Shown: positions 24,127 through 34,302 of the stretch, in pieces | How the letters are laid out: each line of letters opens with the position of its first letter | How positions within the stretch are numbered: the first letter of the stretch is position 1 | Source of the DNA: Breviolum minutum Mf 1.05b.01 | Taxonomy: Eukaryota; Sar; Dinophyceae; Suessiales; Symbiodiniaceae | Direction: 5' to 3' | DNA length: 64,000 nucleotides | NCBI GenBank assembly: GCA_000507305.1 | Contig: DF239126.1 | Location: forward strand, 62,001 to 126,000 | The notes under the pieces: model-generated | What the model saw: the letters and a program-made list of their open reading frames with translations, nothing else | Databases searched by the model: none | Told to the model about the DNA's origin: nothing | Translations under genes and position numbers: made by a program

Positions 24127-24227
24127 ACACTCCGGTAAACTAATATAGCAATGGAAAATGGACCCGGATTGAAGATGTATCTCCTGTTTAAAAAATGGGA
24201 GTTTCCATTGCCATGTTACCAGTGGTT
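24127..24227. mobile_element. pal-A2 copy
   Basis: CTCCGGTAAACTAATATAGC and AATGGAAAATGG at the left face CCATTGCCATGTTACC at the right. It directly abuts the pal-E copy at 24034-24126. This subtype has AAGATGTAT in the core. Confidence 0.7.
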
Positions 24228-24539
24228 TGCTACTTCGAAAGTGAATCATTGATGGTAAATTTTTTAACATGGATGGATGCCGTGGATTTTGCTGCTGGAT
24301 CTTTTCATCCGAAATTTCGGTACTATCCTAAAAATGTTCATAAAACTTGACAATTAAACTTGATGATACTATCTTCATCCTTAAAATGAAGTCATTTTGC
24401 ATAAACTTATCTAGACTTTTCTTTACAATTCTGAATTTTCTGCGATTTCCAAAACCGTACAAGGTGGGTGCCTACCAATTATGAATGTGGTTAATTATAA
24501 CCCCTATAGGTAGGGTGATATATCCCTACCCAACGAGTC

Positions 24540-24655
24540 ATTTTCCGCCAATTCAACTTCTGCAACCTCGACAACCAGATGTCCTGTCTCCTCAGGCACG
24601 GAATTGATACTTCCTCAGAGGTCGCTGCTGGCGGCAACCGCGCAGCCAAAAAACT
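24540..24655. CDS. Coding-like segment, strand unresolved
   Basis: A GC-rich stretch open on both strands. The plus frame gives FRQFNFCNLDNQ and the minus frame gives AATSEEVSIPCLRRQD. Either could be an exon; no clear splice sites decide it. Confidence 0.25.
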
Positions 24656-24656
24656 G

Positions 24657-24763
24657 CTTGGTGGTTGAAGCACCAACCCATCTGAAAAATATGAGTAAAA
24701 TTGGGTTCATCTTCCCCAAGTTTCGGGGTGATGATAAACAATTTTTGAGTTGCCATCAGCTAG
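24657..24763. mobile_element. pal-C copy
   Basis: It opens CTTGGTGGTTGAAGCACC, has CATCTTCCCCAAG and TTCGGGGTGATGATAAA inside, and ends AGTTGCCATCAGCTAG. Confidence 0.75.
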
Positions 24764-25111
24764 AAAAGTTGTGAACTTCACTTTTTATTCAAACAAAAAA
24801 TCCTCCCAAAAAAACAATCCCCAAACCAATCCCAACATCCGAAACCACAAAAAAAAACCTCTCAACTAATGGTTTTCCTTGGTGGTTTGAATCCCAGTGG
24901 TTTGGAGATTTTTGATCCCCAGTACCCCAATTCGAATCCCAACCGGTAACCCAAAGCACCGGTTGAAGTACCATAAGTTGATGATACATCAACATTTCAA
25001 ACAAATATGAATAATCAGGTCCTTTCTGTCCTTTCTTTCAATCACCCCCCTTCCATACATCAACCCCCTCGTTCTTTTAGAAATAGAAACATAGGCAAAA
25101 AAAAAGGCCAG

Positions 25112-25150
25112 TAGCTCTACCCCCGGCACCCAGGATTCAATCATCACAAA
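25112..25150. mobile_element. Partial pal-L element
   Basis: AGCTCTACCCCCGGCACC followed by CAGGATTCAATCATCAC matches the left arm of the pal-L copy at 41391. The right arm is missing. Confidence 0.45.
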
Positions 25151-25328
25151 TCAATGAATGTTTCTAAACTTCGGGATTTCCCAACATTGCCTATCCCAGT
25201 GGTGTGACGCCAGTCACCCTGGAGAAATGATCCAAGGTAAACCCCCCTTGAAGCAAAGATGTTTGTGTGAAAAAAAAACACCGATTTTTGTTCAAAAATT
25301 GAGGAGAAATGATTCCCATTTTTTTTGC

Positions 25329-25438
25329 ATATGGGGGTTTCCTAAAATGGTGGTACCCCCAAAACACCCCAAAATGATCATTTTTAGTAGGAAAACCCAT
25401 GGTTGTTGGTACCCACCATTTAAGGAAGCCCCCATATA
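25329..25438. mobile_element. pal-G copy
   Basis: The ends are ATATGGGGGTTTCCTAAAAT and TTTAAGGAAGCCCCCATAT. GTGGTACCCCC and TGGTACCCACC lie at the inner ends of the arms. Confidence 0.85.
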
Positions 25439-25724
25439 TGTTCATGCTTATGCTGTTATGCTCCCCATAATCATGATTCAGTGGAAAATGGCTGGACATT
25501 TGAAAAGACATGTTTTTTCACTGAACCGTGATTATGAGAGGAATGGCACAACACCCACAGGGGGGCTTGTTTTTTTGGAGAGTGCACAAATATTCCTTGC
25601 CTTCCTAGAACCCAAACAAATTCAAAAAGCAAAACCTCGTTCGGAGAAAATCCCGCTTACAAAATCACCATAGATTTTTGATCATCAACTTTGATCCCAC
25701 CAAAAAATATTTCAAACCACCAGC

Positions 25725-25760
25725 CAGAGTTGTAAATGGGGTGAAATAACCCTACTACCA
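25725..25760. mobile_element. Partial pal-F copy
   Basis: GTAAATGGGGTGAAATAACCC matches one arm of pal-F. The second arm is not evident. Confidence 0.4.
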
Positions 25761-25775
25761 GTTTTTTATGACCCT

Positions 25776-25905
25776 GAAAAAAGCTGCGTGCCCGCAAGAC
25801 ACTCTGAGTCTCATTCCAGAGGTCCTGCGGGTTGGAATCTGGGGAAGCAAGCCCCGTCGAAGAAGTGTGACCGTATCTTCTCTTGGTGCGTTTGCTGTTA
25901 GTTTC
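25776..25905 (-). CDS. Exon-like segment
   Basis: The minus strand is open over about 40 codons with protein-like composition (basic SKRTKRRYGH, then SPDSNPQDLWNETQ). GC content is above the surroundings. Exact splice sites are not resolved; the flanking ORF runs into low-complexity sequence on both sides. Confidence 0.4.
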
Positions 25906-26150
25906 AGGGAAGGTTTTCCTGTTTTCCCTTAGCAAAAGGGTCCATTTCAAAAGGAAAAAAAAACATCTATTTTTCAGCGCAACATTCTATAGTTTTCGAG
26001 GGACAACTCATTTCAATCTGGGGGCCGTAAACATGATGGACAGTCAATGATCCATTTACCCCCCCACGTTTCATCACCACATGTAGGTCACCAAAAATAC
26101 TGGAATAAATGGCAGGGTCCAATGTAAAATTTTGCTGAGCTTAAGACACG

Positions 26151-26253
26151 CCCTGCCTAAAACTAACAGTTGCCCCCTGAAAATAGGCCATCCCAAAAGG
26201 AAACGATCGTATCCCAACCATCCATTTTCAGGTGCTATGTTAGTCTCAGGAGT
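26151..26253. mobile_element. pal-A copy
   Basis: CTAAAACTAACAGTTGCC and CCCCTGAAAATAGG at the left face TTTTCAGGTGCTATGTTAGT at the right. Confidence 0.75.
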
Positions 26254-26409
26254 CTAATTTTTACAAATTTCACCAGGCCCCAAATGTTGTTTGTTGATTT
26301 TGTTGCCGTCGGTTTCTTTTAGACTACTAAACGACCACATTTTATTCAGAAGGCGAGGGGCACGAAGCAATTTCCGGCACATTACATACTGTCCCTGAAG
26401 CTACCTTCC

Positions 26410-26508
26410 ACCCCCGAAGATTGACATGGAACCTGAGAATACACCCTTCGAAAAGAAAAGTCATCTTACAACCATCCATTTTCAGGGGCTAGCTCTTAGT
26501 CTGAGGGG
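26410..26508. mobile_element. pal-A copy, diverged
   Basis: CCCCCGAAGATTGACATGG and ACCTGAGAATA at the left face TTTTCAGGGGCTAGC and CTGAGGGG at the right. Confidence 0.6.
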
Positions 26509-26802
26509 AAATTAACGACTTTGATTTGCTTTCGTGGTGGTTTGAAAAAATGACAAACATATTCTCCCAAATGGTGGTTTGATAGTGATGAATCCCATGG
26601 TACAATCCAAATCAAAACTACATAAACTAGGATAAACTAGGTATCAGCCCATCATCATTTCCCACCAAAGCCATCCAGCAAATATCTATCTATCATACCC
26701 AACCCATTGAATTCATCCCAAAAAATGAAAAACATCGTCCAACCCCAACCCAAAAAATGGAGGTTTCCCGAAAAAATAACCAACAACTCCTGCCATCCAT
26801 CA

Positions 26803-26905
26803 GGAAGACCCCATAATGGAGCTCCCACTGACGTCAGAGGCGGTGTTCCACGCAAGGGTTCCCCGGGCTTCAATGCTGCAAGACCTTCCTTGGCAGGGCC
26901 CGAAG
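26803..26905 (-). CDS. Exon-like segment, Pro/Gly-rich
   Basis: The minus strand is open with protein-like sequence (EGLAALKPGEPLRGTPPL, then GLPDGWQELL) in a GC-rich island. A possible donor is GTTATT after GAGTTGTTG. The parent gene is not identified. Confidence 0.4.
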
Positions 26906-26908
26906 TTT

Positions 26909-27032
26909 AACATATGGGTGTTTCCTTAAATGGTGGTATCCTCCCAATCTCCACCCCAAAATGATCATTTTTAGTAGGAAAACCCATGGTTGTTGGGGAA
27001 ACCCACCATTTTAGGAAAGCCCCCAAATGTTA
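26909..27032. mobile_element. pal-G copy
   Basis: AACATATGGGTGTTTCC and CCCCAAATGTTATA form the ends. The core CATTTTTAGTAGGAAAACCC is shared with the copy at 25329. Confidence 0.8.
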
Positions 27033-27118
27033 TATAGCCCCTGAAAAATGGATGGTTGGAAGACTGATTACTTTCCTATTGGTTCCCGGTCACTTTTCAG
27101 GGGCGAGCTGTTCTAACC
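27029..27118. mobile_element. pal-A copy
   Basis: ATAGCCCCTGAAAAATGG is opposed by CACTTTTCAGGGGCGAGC. It touches the pal-G copy on its left. Confidence 0.7.
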
Positions 27119-27120
27119 TC

Positions 27121-27230
27121 GCACCGCTGAAAACTAACATGACGTTGGAAAATCCCCCTAATCTTCAATAGGAAATACATCGGCTCATTCATGGTGGATG
27201 TTCCAGCCAGTCATGTTAGCTTTCGGTTGG
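27121..27230. mobile_element. pal-A2 copy
   Basis: CTGAAAACTAACATGACG and TTGGAAAAT at the left face TTCCAGCCAGTCATGTTAGC at the right. Confidence 0.75.
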
Positions 27231-27351
27231 TCAGCTTCATTTAGAAATTGATGGTTCTTTTGGATGATGCATAAACTACTACTTAAAAGATGGTGAAACT
27301 CGTAAACCAACCTATAAAGAGATGGTGGTCAAGTTGTCAAGGACTTCCTGG
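27231..27351. mobile_element. pal-H copy, diverged
   Basis: It keeps TTGATGGTTCTTTTGGATGA, GGTGAAACTCGT and a GGACTTCCTGGG right end. The left end is degraded. Confidence 0.5.
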
Positions 27352-27765
27352 GTTCAAAACAAAGACTCTCAATTTGTTGAGATTCCTTGGGACTTTTTCG
27401 ACCCAACTATCCGGTTGAAAGTTCCCGGTTTGAACCAACTCCGGGCACCGGAGTTTTCCGGAGTTGTTTGTTGATTCGGAAATGGTTGGGAAAAAGGTGG
27501 GAAATCCATATTTTCAGGTGGGAAGAATGATGATTATGATGAAGATCACAAGCTTTTTTTTTGGTGGCTTGTATGACGATGTAACAGCCATGTATGGTAA
27601 ATTTCAGTATTTCAGGATTTGCAATGTTTGAAAAACTGATGCACCTCCAGAATCAACGTTTTTTGCAAGATGCTGGAACCAGAATCGGCGCCTTCAGGAA
27701 TCAATCAGAATTATACAACCATGAGAATCGTATCAATTTCTGGGCAATTGATTCTTAAACATCCT

Positions 27766-27863
27766 TACCCTCAAGGGAACTAACATAGCCCATGAAAATC
27801 CCATGTTTCCTGGTAAATACTATCAAAATGGTGGATTTTCCATGGCTATGTTATCTTCAGGGC
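27766..27863. mobile_element. pal-A2 copy
   Basis: TACCCTCAAGGGAACTAACA and TAGCCCATGAAAATCC at the left face GGATTTTCCATGGCTATGTT at the right. Confidence 0.8.
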
Positions 27864-28180
27864 ATTTTGGGCGGATGCCCTTTTCGGTCAATGCGGTCCT
27901 GTTTTGAGGACCGCTCGGGATTTGGAGTGAAACCAGGCGGGCCCTTGGTGTCCCTGGTTTTCCACCCGGGCGGATGCCCTTAATGCCATAAAAAACAGTG
28001 CCTTAGTTATTTTCCTTGTAGGGTTCTTAAGGGGCGGGGTGTTCAAGAAGAGGGGTTAACTAAACAAACCCTAAGGATTCCTTAGAGAAGAAATCCGGGA
28101 ACATTAGGGAATAGGGGAACCAGCACCTTCTCCCTTAAGGCCTGGAATAAATCTTCCAAGTACATTCAAGGAACATAAGA

Positions 28181-28280
28181 CCCAGAGGATCCATGGGACT
28201 TTTGTATATTTATCTACATGAATGGGTGATTTTGATGGTAAATTAGTAGGTAAATATACCATACATGGATCCTATGGGAT
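28181..28280. mobile_element. pal-B copy
   Basis: GGATCCATGGGACTTTTG and TATTTATCTACAT at the left face GTAGGTAAATATACC and ATGGATCCTATGGG at the right. Confidence 0.85.
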
Positions 28281-28407
28281 AAAATCACTTGAAACAGGGG
28301 ACCAAAAAAGTCACGCCCAAAGATTTGAGAAAACTTGGTGGCATACAGCATACAGCATTCCACCAACCCCCAAACAACGCGTTGCTAGAGCGAATGCCCC
28401 CAAAACT

Positions 28408-28524
28408 ACTGTTGATGGATCAGAAATCCCAAACAACCACCTGGGATGCATAAAACCCTTATAAATAACTGGATAAACTACCCAGTACCTATCAACTGGT
28501 GCAGGATTTCAGCCATCAACAGTA
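28408..28524. mobile_element. pal-D copy
   Basis: TACTGTTGATGGATCAGAAA at the left mirrors TTTCAGCCATCAACAGTA at the right. The orientation of its interior is opposite to the copy at 18018. Confidence 0.85.
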
Positions 28525-28564
28525 CCATACACTTTGCATTTGCTTAATCTTCCCACATGTGGAT

Positions 28565-28676
28565 AATTTCATGATTTCCCCTTTGAAGGCAACACCCCCC
28601 AACACCCCGATTTCCCTTAGTTCCAAGACTCTCGCGTCAACATTCCAGGCGCCAACGTTCTTGGTGTTACCACTTC
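28565..28676 (-). CDS. Exon-like segment
   Basis: After a CTTGGATAG acceptor the minus strand is open with clear protein character (NTKNVGAWNVDARVLELRE, then Gly/Val-rich). The downstream donor is not resolved. It may belong to the same minus-strand gene as the exons at 29916 and 33036. Confidence 0.5.
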
Positions 28677-28880
28677 CTATCCAAGAGATTGGGTGTTGTT
28701 AGACAAGTGAGTCTTGACAAGTGAGTCTCGCTTGTGTTTTTCTGTTTGGAAAAGTGTTGCTTTAAAAATATCTCCCCCAAACAGAGCCTAAAACTTTCAA
28801 TTGAAACATGAACTGTTTTCAAACAGAGAACATGTTCAAAATTGACATTCCTCCAGAAAAAACATGCCCTTGCAATCAAC

Positions 28881-28992
28881 ACTGTTAGTGGAAGAAATCC
28901 TGCACCACCTGGGATGTATAAAACCTTGTACATGATGGGATTTCAACTACCAACATCAACTGGTGCCGGATTTCTTAAACCATCAACAGTAG
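28881..28992. mobile_element. pal-D copy
   Basis: ACTGTTAGTGGAAGAAATCC and CACCTGGGATGTATAAAACC at the left face CTGGTGCCGGATTTC and CCATCAACAGT at the right. Confidence 0.85.
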
Positions 28993-29194
28993 GGAAGGAG
29001 TTCATCTAGTTCGTTGTTTTGAGGACTTACACCTCAGTGCTATCTGTTTACCCATGACGGATCCATGTGTTTACTTGGAGGATCATCCATCTGTATCTGT
29101 TGAGTCCTGAGTTGATTCTGCAAGAAACTTGCATTTGCTTTTTGGGGTCATGATTGATGCTCAACAGAAGGGGGTACTTGGACGATCATCTTGC

Positions 29195-29280
29195 TTCGTA
29201 AGTAATCACCCCCATTTATTACCGCCATGAGAAGGCCATTTGGAAGGGGCATAACCCCACTTGAGGGACTTACTAACCAT
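29195..29280. mobile_element. pal-J copy
   Basis: GTAAGTAATCACCCCCATTT and ATTACCGCCATGA are followed by GGCCATTTGGAAGGGG and ACTTACTAAC. A close copy lies at 34203. Confidence 0.65.
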
Positions 29281-29682
29281 TGTTGCTAACTACTTTCTAA
29301 CCGGGATCATATAATACATGGATCCGTCATGGGGTAATGATGTTAAAGGCTTCTACAATCAACGTATGGGATCTATTCTGTTCTATTCTATTCCATGCTA
29401 GTGGAAAGGGGCTGTAATATTTCCATAGGATTCGAGTATAGGCATATTGACCTATCCATTTAATCATGAATTTAAGCCAACCGTAGGGTGATATAGCGTA
29501 CATTGTCGATATTTTTTCCGAAATTCAGAGTGCTTAAATATTGACTCACATCAATTATCAACATAAAACCCCCATTTTCTCTCTGCAACACAAATCAACT
29601 TGAATTGACATCTTAATTGTGCCTCTGCGAAAATCAGCTCCATTGGTTTGAGATTATTTTTCCGACTCAAAAGAGTTGTTTT

Positions 29683-29777
29683 CTGGTTGGTAGTTTCAAC
29701 GCCATTAAATATGCTCGTCAAATTGGATCCTTTTCCCAACGTTCGGGGTGAAAGATAAACAAACATTTGAGTTACCC
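29683..29777. mobile_element. pal-C copy, truncated right end
   Basis: CTGGTTGGTAGTTTCAACGCC and CAAATTGGATCC, then GTTCGGGGTGAAAGATAAA and TTTGAGTTACCCC. It runs into a pal-A copy. Confidence 0.65.
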
Positions 29778-29880
29778 CCCTGAAAACTAACATATCCCCT
29801 GAAAAATGATGGTGGGTTCAGATGTATTTCCTATGTTTCATAGTCCCTTTTTAGGGGACGAATTCGTTCGTTTTCTGGGG
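29774..29880. mobile_element. pal-A copy
   Basis: CCCCCCTGAAAACTAACATA and TCCCCTGAAAAATG at the left face TTTTTAGGGGACGAATTCG and TTTTCTGGGG at the right. Confidence 0.75.
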
Positions 29881-29915
29881 TGAAAAATCCACCCAGTTTT
29901 TTTGTTCTCCAAAAC

Positions 29916-30005
29916 CCACCAGCCGCCTTCTCCTGGGACCCGGGCCTTCGCCTCCTCTTCCATCTCCAACATCACATCGTAGGCATCTACAAAATCGCTT
30001 AAAAC
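29916..30005 (-). CDS. Exon-like segment, acidic helix
   Basis: An AATTCCCAG acceptor and a GTTTTGG donor bound exactly 30 codons, phase 0 on both sides. The sequence starts VLSDFVDAYDVMLEMEEEAK, a strongly amphipathic helix, and ends GEGGWW. It could be a downstream exon of the gene carrying the 33036-33189 exon. Confidence 0.55.
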
Positions 30006-30051
30006 CTGGGAATTTTTCGGGCAAAAAAAAAATGCCAAAACCAATTTCTCA

Positions 30052-30160
30052 TAGGATTCCCATGGAAAAATGGTATATTTACCGGATGGGTTGACTTTTT
30101 AGTACGTAGTTTTATGGTAAATTAGTAGGTAGATATAGCAATCCCATGGATGGTATGGGA
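30052..30160. mobile_element. pal-B copy
   Basis: ATAGGATTCCCATGG and TGGTATATTTACC at the left face GTAGGTAGATATAGC and CCCATGGATGGTATGGGA at the right. Confidence 0.7.
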
Positions 30161-30307
30161 TATGTTTTTTTTGGATACTATTAGATTGCCCCTTTTTCAG
30201 GATGCAAGTTCCTTGCAAAAGGTTTAGTTCCGATTCGAAATAGAATGACATCCTGGTGCTGACATTTGACATGGCTGGGAAGGGTTCTTTCGCATCACAA
30301 AGTATAG

Positions 30308-30408
30308 CTAGTTGGTGGTTTCAACCCCCTTTGAAAAATATAAGTCAAAATGGGTTCATCTTCCCCAAATAGGGTGAAAATAAACAATATTTGAAACCCA
30401 CACCTAGT
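30308..30408. mobile_element. pal-C copy
   Basis: CTAGTTGGTGGTTTCAACCC opens it and TTTGAAACCCACACCTAG closes it, with TTCATCTTCCCCAAAT inside. Confidence 0.85.
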
Positions 30409-30562
30409 TTTACCGCTTCGTCGAAGATACACAAAAAAAATTTGAGGTTTCAGGTGCCAGGTTGAAACTTGCCCCTTTGACAACCCGTAAAAATCGAAGA
30501 ATCATGAGGGTCTCAAAACAAACACACGAATGAAGAAAATGTTGGGGAAAAGGTGGTTACTG

Positions 30563-30675
30563 TACACCTAAGAGTAACAGTTTGCTCCTGAAAAAATGGT
30601 GGTTGGAAGACGATCCGGCGTCCTTTTTGGTTTCGGCCCATTGGCAGGGGCGCACTGTTAGTTTTAGGGAGGGTA
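30563..30675. mobile_element. pal-A copy
   Basis: TACACCTAAGAGTAACAG and TGCTCCTGAAAAAATGG at the left face GGCAGGGGCGCACTGTTAGT and TTTTAGGGAGGGTA at the right. Confidence 0.75.
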
Positions 30676-31339
30676 GATTACCACTTTCTGACTTGTTGAC
30701 AAAGTTTTGACCTCGAGACTAAAAAGGAATGTTTTTTCTTGATGCTGAAATCTGCATGAACATGTTTTTTTTGGGCTTTGACCCAATTTTAGTGAATGGT
30801 AGCCAATGCTTGCCCTTTCTTGGCTGACATTGCAATATAGCATTCATATATACAAATATATGGCCTTGTTACAAGGGGTTGTATGTCACCTACCAGAAAA
30901 CATTATGTTCACAAGAATCCTTAAGATAAAACAACCATATTTTGGAAGAGTGGACCTTTCCTCCCAAAAATCACAACCTATGGCAACCAGTAAGAAATGA
31001 TCCCGAGCTTCGAGATGATGAGACAAAGACATCTTCTGAAATGGTGGTCTCTCCCACCAATTTTAACAAGTCTGAAAAAAATGGAGATTTACCAAATATA
31101 AATTCATATTCCATACCTGTTATCAACTGGTGCCATAGTTTTGTCCATGTTTACTGTGATACACCTTCATAGCACGGTCATAGGATCATAGAGATACATC
31201 TGGAAACTTCCCATCCCGCGCCATCTTGGTGTCATTCATAAACTTAAAACCTCTTCATGTAGAGATTGGTTCAGCTTCCTGGATCCTTATCATGGCATAA
31301 TTGGTTCATCCCTGAGTAGAAAACCTCATCTCCCACAAA

Positions 31340-31418
31340 AACAGCAAATAACCATTCGGTCAACTCGTCCCTGCGGATTTTTGAATGGAGATAACTCAAA
31401 GAATCCACGGGCCTGTAG
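31340..31418 (-). CDS. Exon-like segment
   Basis: The minus strand reads YRPVDSLSYLHSKIRRDELT without stops in a slightly GC-rich stretch. Splice boundaries are not clear and the left side runs into a pal-B copy. Confidence 0.35.
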
Positions 31419-31428
31419 TTCACATAAA

Positions 31429-31519
31429 CCCATAGGATCCATGTATGGTATATTTACCTACATTTGGTTGATTTTCATGGTAAATGTAGCTAAATATACC
31501 ATACATGGATCCTATGGGA
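31429..31519. mobile_element. pal-B copy, near-perfect hairpin
   Basis: CCATAGGATCCATGTATGG and TATATTTACCTACATTTGG at the left are the almost exact reverse complement of TGTAGCTAAATATACC and ATACATGGATCCTATGGG at the right. Confidence 0.9.
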
Positions 31520-31755
31520 AATGATTTGCCCCCAAAAAAATGATCAAAAAAACACTTTAGATGTCCCCAGGTTCAAAAACTCTTTTATGATTCAAGATGG
31601 TCATCCCTTCAATAAATAGTACTTTAATTGAATGACAATCCCGACAAAACCCAAGCAATTTCGGGAATTTTCCACCAAGTTCATCAACTGGGTAGTATTA
31701 TCCCCTATATACCCGAAACAACCAGGGGTCCTTTTTTCATTACTTCAAGTGGCAC

Positions 31756-31807
31756 AAAGTTCATCGCGATCCTTTGGCAACTCCTTCCGTATGAGTCTGG
31801 CAGTTTC
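31756..31807 (-). CDS. Exon-like segment
   Basis: A TTTTTCCAG acceptor precedes 17 codons (ETARLIRKELPKDRDEL) and a GTGCCA donor follows in phase 1. It is charged and helical. It lies between the exons at 33036 and 29916 on the same strand. Confidence 0.4.
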
Positions 31808-31868
31808 CTGGAAAAATCGAGGTTTCCCGACCCGAAACCGGTAGCGAACGGAGGATCATCCCATGACT

Positions 31869-31974
31869 TGGATCCATGGGACGGTTCACGGTATATTTAC
31901 CTACTAACTTACCATAAAAATCACACATTCATGGCTCGGTAAAGATCCAAAAGTCCCATGGAACCCTCTGGGAT
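31869..31974. mobile_element. pal-B copy, diverged
   Basis: TTGGATCCATGGGACGG and GGTATATTTACCTAC at the left face GGTAAAGATCC, AAGTCCCATGGAACC and TCTGGGA at the right. Confidence 0.65.
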
Positions 31975-32145
31975 GGTGATTTTAGTCCTGGAGGAGATTT
32001 TCTTGTAAGTAAGTCTTTGCAGGAATAAACACAAGATGATTTTGAACCAATTGAAAAGATCGGTTGCTGAATGGAAAATGGCATATAGTCTCTTCACCAC
32101 TCAAAAACCATCACAAACAACACATGTTGTAGGTGAAGATCTTTA

Positions 32146-32234
32146 CCCTTCCTCCCACAATCATGGAAGTGACAAATGGTTTCCTCCAATAGTTCGTTTC
32201 CTTTCATTTGGGGTAGTTTTCCACTTCCATGATT
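32146..32234. mobile_element. pal-K element
   Basis: CCCACAATCATGGAAGTG and AAATGGTTTCC at the left mirror ATTTGGGGTAGTTTTCC and CACTTCCATGATTGG at the right. Half-elements with the same end lie near 23733 and 57957. Confidence 0.7.
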
Positions 32235-32429
32235 GGAACGGGCATGCAAATTTCAATCTTTGACAGCAAAATCCTTCAAACTTATTGTGTAAATGAAAGA
32301 GATTTCACCAACCAGGAAGATGAATTTTCAGGGTGATTTCCCCTTGTCCTAATCTAAGCCGCCTTTTCTTCATGGTATGTCCATCCGTTATTTTCGGACA
32401 AAAAATATCACCTGAGATCTTTTCATGCC

Positions 32430-32489
32430 AAGTCAGGTACAAACATCCCCTGCCGCCGTAAAAACTTTGAGGGGAAGGGATGTTTGCAC
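32430..32489. repeat. Small palindrome
   Basis: GGTACAAACATCCCCTGCC at the left mirrors GAAGGGATGTTTGCACC at the right around CGCCGTAAAAACTTTGAG. The CCCCTGCCGCCG part recurs near 46200. Confidence 0.6.
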
Positions 32490-32586
32490 CAAACCATTAG
32501 ATAAACGGTGGGCCCAAAAACCAGTTACAAATTTGGGGTGTATATATATATATAACACCTATAAAAATGGCCAAAAATAAAATCTC

Positions 32587-32695
32587 GGTGGTGTTTTGTT
32601 CACCAACCCATGTGCAAAATATGAGTCAAGTCAAATTGGATTCCCCAATACCCCCAAGTAAGTCGGGGTGAAAATCTTCAAAAATCTTTGAGTCG
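32587..32695. mobile_element. pal-C copy, diverged
   Basis: GGTGGTGTTTTGTTCACCAA, CAAATTGGATTCCCC and GTCGGGGTGAAAATC match pal-C. The right terminus is degraded. Confidence 0.6.
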
Positions 32696-32752
32696 AATTT
32701 GAGGACCAAAACGTCCATTCACCCCTCCATTGGAGGGGCCAAAGGATTCTTA

Positions 32753-32803
32753 TGGAAGGTTTTATACATCCCAGGTGCGGATTTCTGAACCATCAACAGT
32801 CCC
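32753..32803. mobile_element. Half pal-D element
   Basis: TTTATACATCCCAGGTGCGG and ATTTCTGAACCATCAACAGT match the right half of pal-D. The left half is absent. Confidence 0.65.
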
Positions 32804-33035
32804 ATCCTTTTGTTTGCAGGTCCAACCATCCAGTCTCCCTGGTGTTTTTTTCGAAACTTTCCTTATGTAAATCTAATGGAATCTGTATACAACCCCCCCT
32901 CCAAGAAATAGCCGGCTTTAAGGGATGATTATATATCCTCCCCCCAAGAAACAGCCGGTGTCATTCATGGATTATGTATGAAATCACCCATGATCCCTCA
33001 CAAAAATCCCGAAAAAAAAGGCCATAGTTCCCTAC

Positions 33036-33189
33036 AGGTTTTTTAGGGTGGCGGCCATCCGGATCTGCCGTTGTAGGCCCTCCTCGTTGACGGCCACCAC
33101 GACGTCGTACATGTTGAAGTCTTTCGGGACGAAGGTCCAAGGTGGAACTGCCAAGTTTTGTAAGTCTTCCTGAAGGCCGAAGTCGGCCG
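33036..33189 (-). CDS. Exon with possible low-molecular-weight phosphatase-like segment
   Basis: An AAAGCCCAG acceptor and a GTAGGG donor bound 154 nt with 50 complete codons. The minus-strand reading contains PPWTFVPKDFNMYDVVVAV followed by NEEGLQRQI. The pattern DF-x-x-YD-x-V-x-A resembles the segment of low-molecular-weight tyrosine phosphatases before their conserved MD residues, but the usual MD is VN here, and the catalytic CxxxxxR exon was not found. The resemblance is therefore only a lead. The exon is GC-rich against its surroundings and is the most convincing isolated exon of the block. Confidence 0.6.
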
Positions 33190-33321
33190 CTGGGCTTTGA
33201 AGGAATGGCTGAAGTTCAGCAAAAAAATCCTGAAAAATGGTGGTTTAAGATGTGGGAAAAGGACATAATCCCGTCCGGATTCCTTTTTTGCTGCCTGGCC
33301 TATTTGTCAGAGGCAAAACAC

Positions 33322-33429
33322 ACACTCCCTCAAACTAATAGTTTGCACCTGAAAATAGGCCATCCCAAAAGGAAACGATCGTATTCCAACTATCCATTTT
33401 CAGAGGCAAACTGTTGGTTTTAGGGAGGG
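33322..33429. mobile_element. pal-A copy
   Basis: ACTCCCTCAAACTAATAGT and TGCACCTGAAAATAGG at the left face TTTTCAGAGGCAAACTG and TTTTAGGGAGGGG at the right. The core CATCCCAAAAGGAAACGATC is shared with the copy at 26151. Confidence 0.8.
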
Positions 33430-33497
33430 GAACAGGTGATTCAATTCGTTCACGGTTGAGGGATTTTTGATTGGAACAACATGGATATCATCTCACA

Positions 33498-33573
33498 CTA
33501 CTGTTGATGGAAGAAATCCTGCAGCAGTTGAGGTAGTTTAACCGCGTTATTTACAGGGTTCTATACATCCCAA
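33498..33573. mobile_element. Half pal-D element
   Basis: ACTACTGTTGATGGAAGAAA and TTATTTACAGGGTTC, ATACATCCCAAG match the left part and centre of pal-D. The right terminus is missing. Confidence 0.65.
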
Positions 33574-33945
33574 GAATTCATATTTTTTTCAGAATCTTTG
33601 ATTTTAGGATCGAGGATCCAGGTCCAGTGCCAAACAATTACTGGGAAAGGGGACAACGGGTCTGCAATCTTTGAACTGGGCAAATTACTATAGTACCTAA
33701 ACCTGAATTAGGGGAATTTTTAGGGGACACTTCCAGGGTTTAGAATTGCAGGATACAACAAAAAGACATCACTCATAATTAGATATGACTCCCACAACAA
33801 CACCACAACTCATCAAACAAAACTTCTACAAACAACAAAAATCTAAAGTACTATCCAAATGTCAGATACAAACATGTTCAAACACATTCTTTATCCAATA
33901 AAACAACATGCCAAAGCCCAAAATCTCTAGAGCAAAATATCCTAT

Positions 33946-34061
33946 CCCTAGAAGTCCAGCCACCATTTTTTATAGTTTGATTTACGAGTTTCACCATGTT
34001 TTTAAAAGGGTTCAAAAGGAGTTTCACCATTTCCAAAAATGGTGACAACGACTCCCAAGGG
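33946..34061. mobile_element. pal-H copy
   Basis: CCTAGAAGTCCAGCCACC and TTTACGAGTTTCACCATG at the left face AATGGTGACAACGACTCCCA and AGGGA at the right. Confidence 0.7.
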
Positions 34062-34202
34062 ATCTCTTACAGCACCTCCTTCTGGCATACTAATCATGGC
34101 TGGAAAATGACCGGATATTTGAAAGGTAGAATTCATGCATTTCTTCACTGAAACATCCCTTCCTATTTCACTGCCACTTGCTTTTGCTTGGAAAATACCC
34201 CG

Positions 34203-34302
34203 CTTAGTAAGTAGTTACAGTAGTAACCCCTATTTATTACCGCCATGAAGTTCGGCCATGTGGAAGAGGAGCAACTCCAGGAATCGGGCGAGTTACTAAT
34301 AA
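34203..34302. mobile_element. pal-J copy
   Basis: CTTAGTAAGTAGTTAC and TATTTATTACCGCCATGA at the left face GAGTTACTAAT at the right, with TTCGGCCATGTGGAAG inside. Confidence 0.7.
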
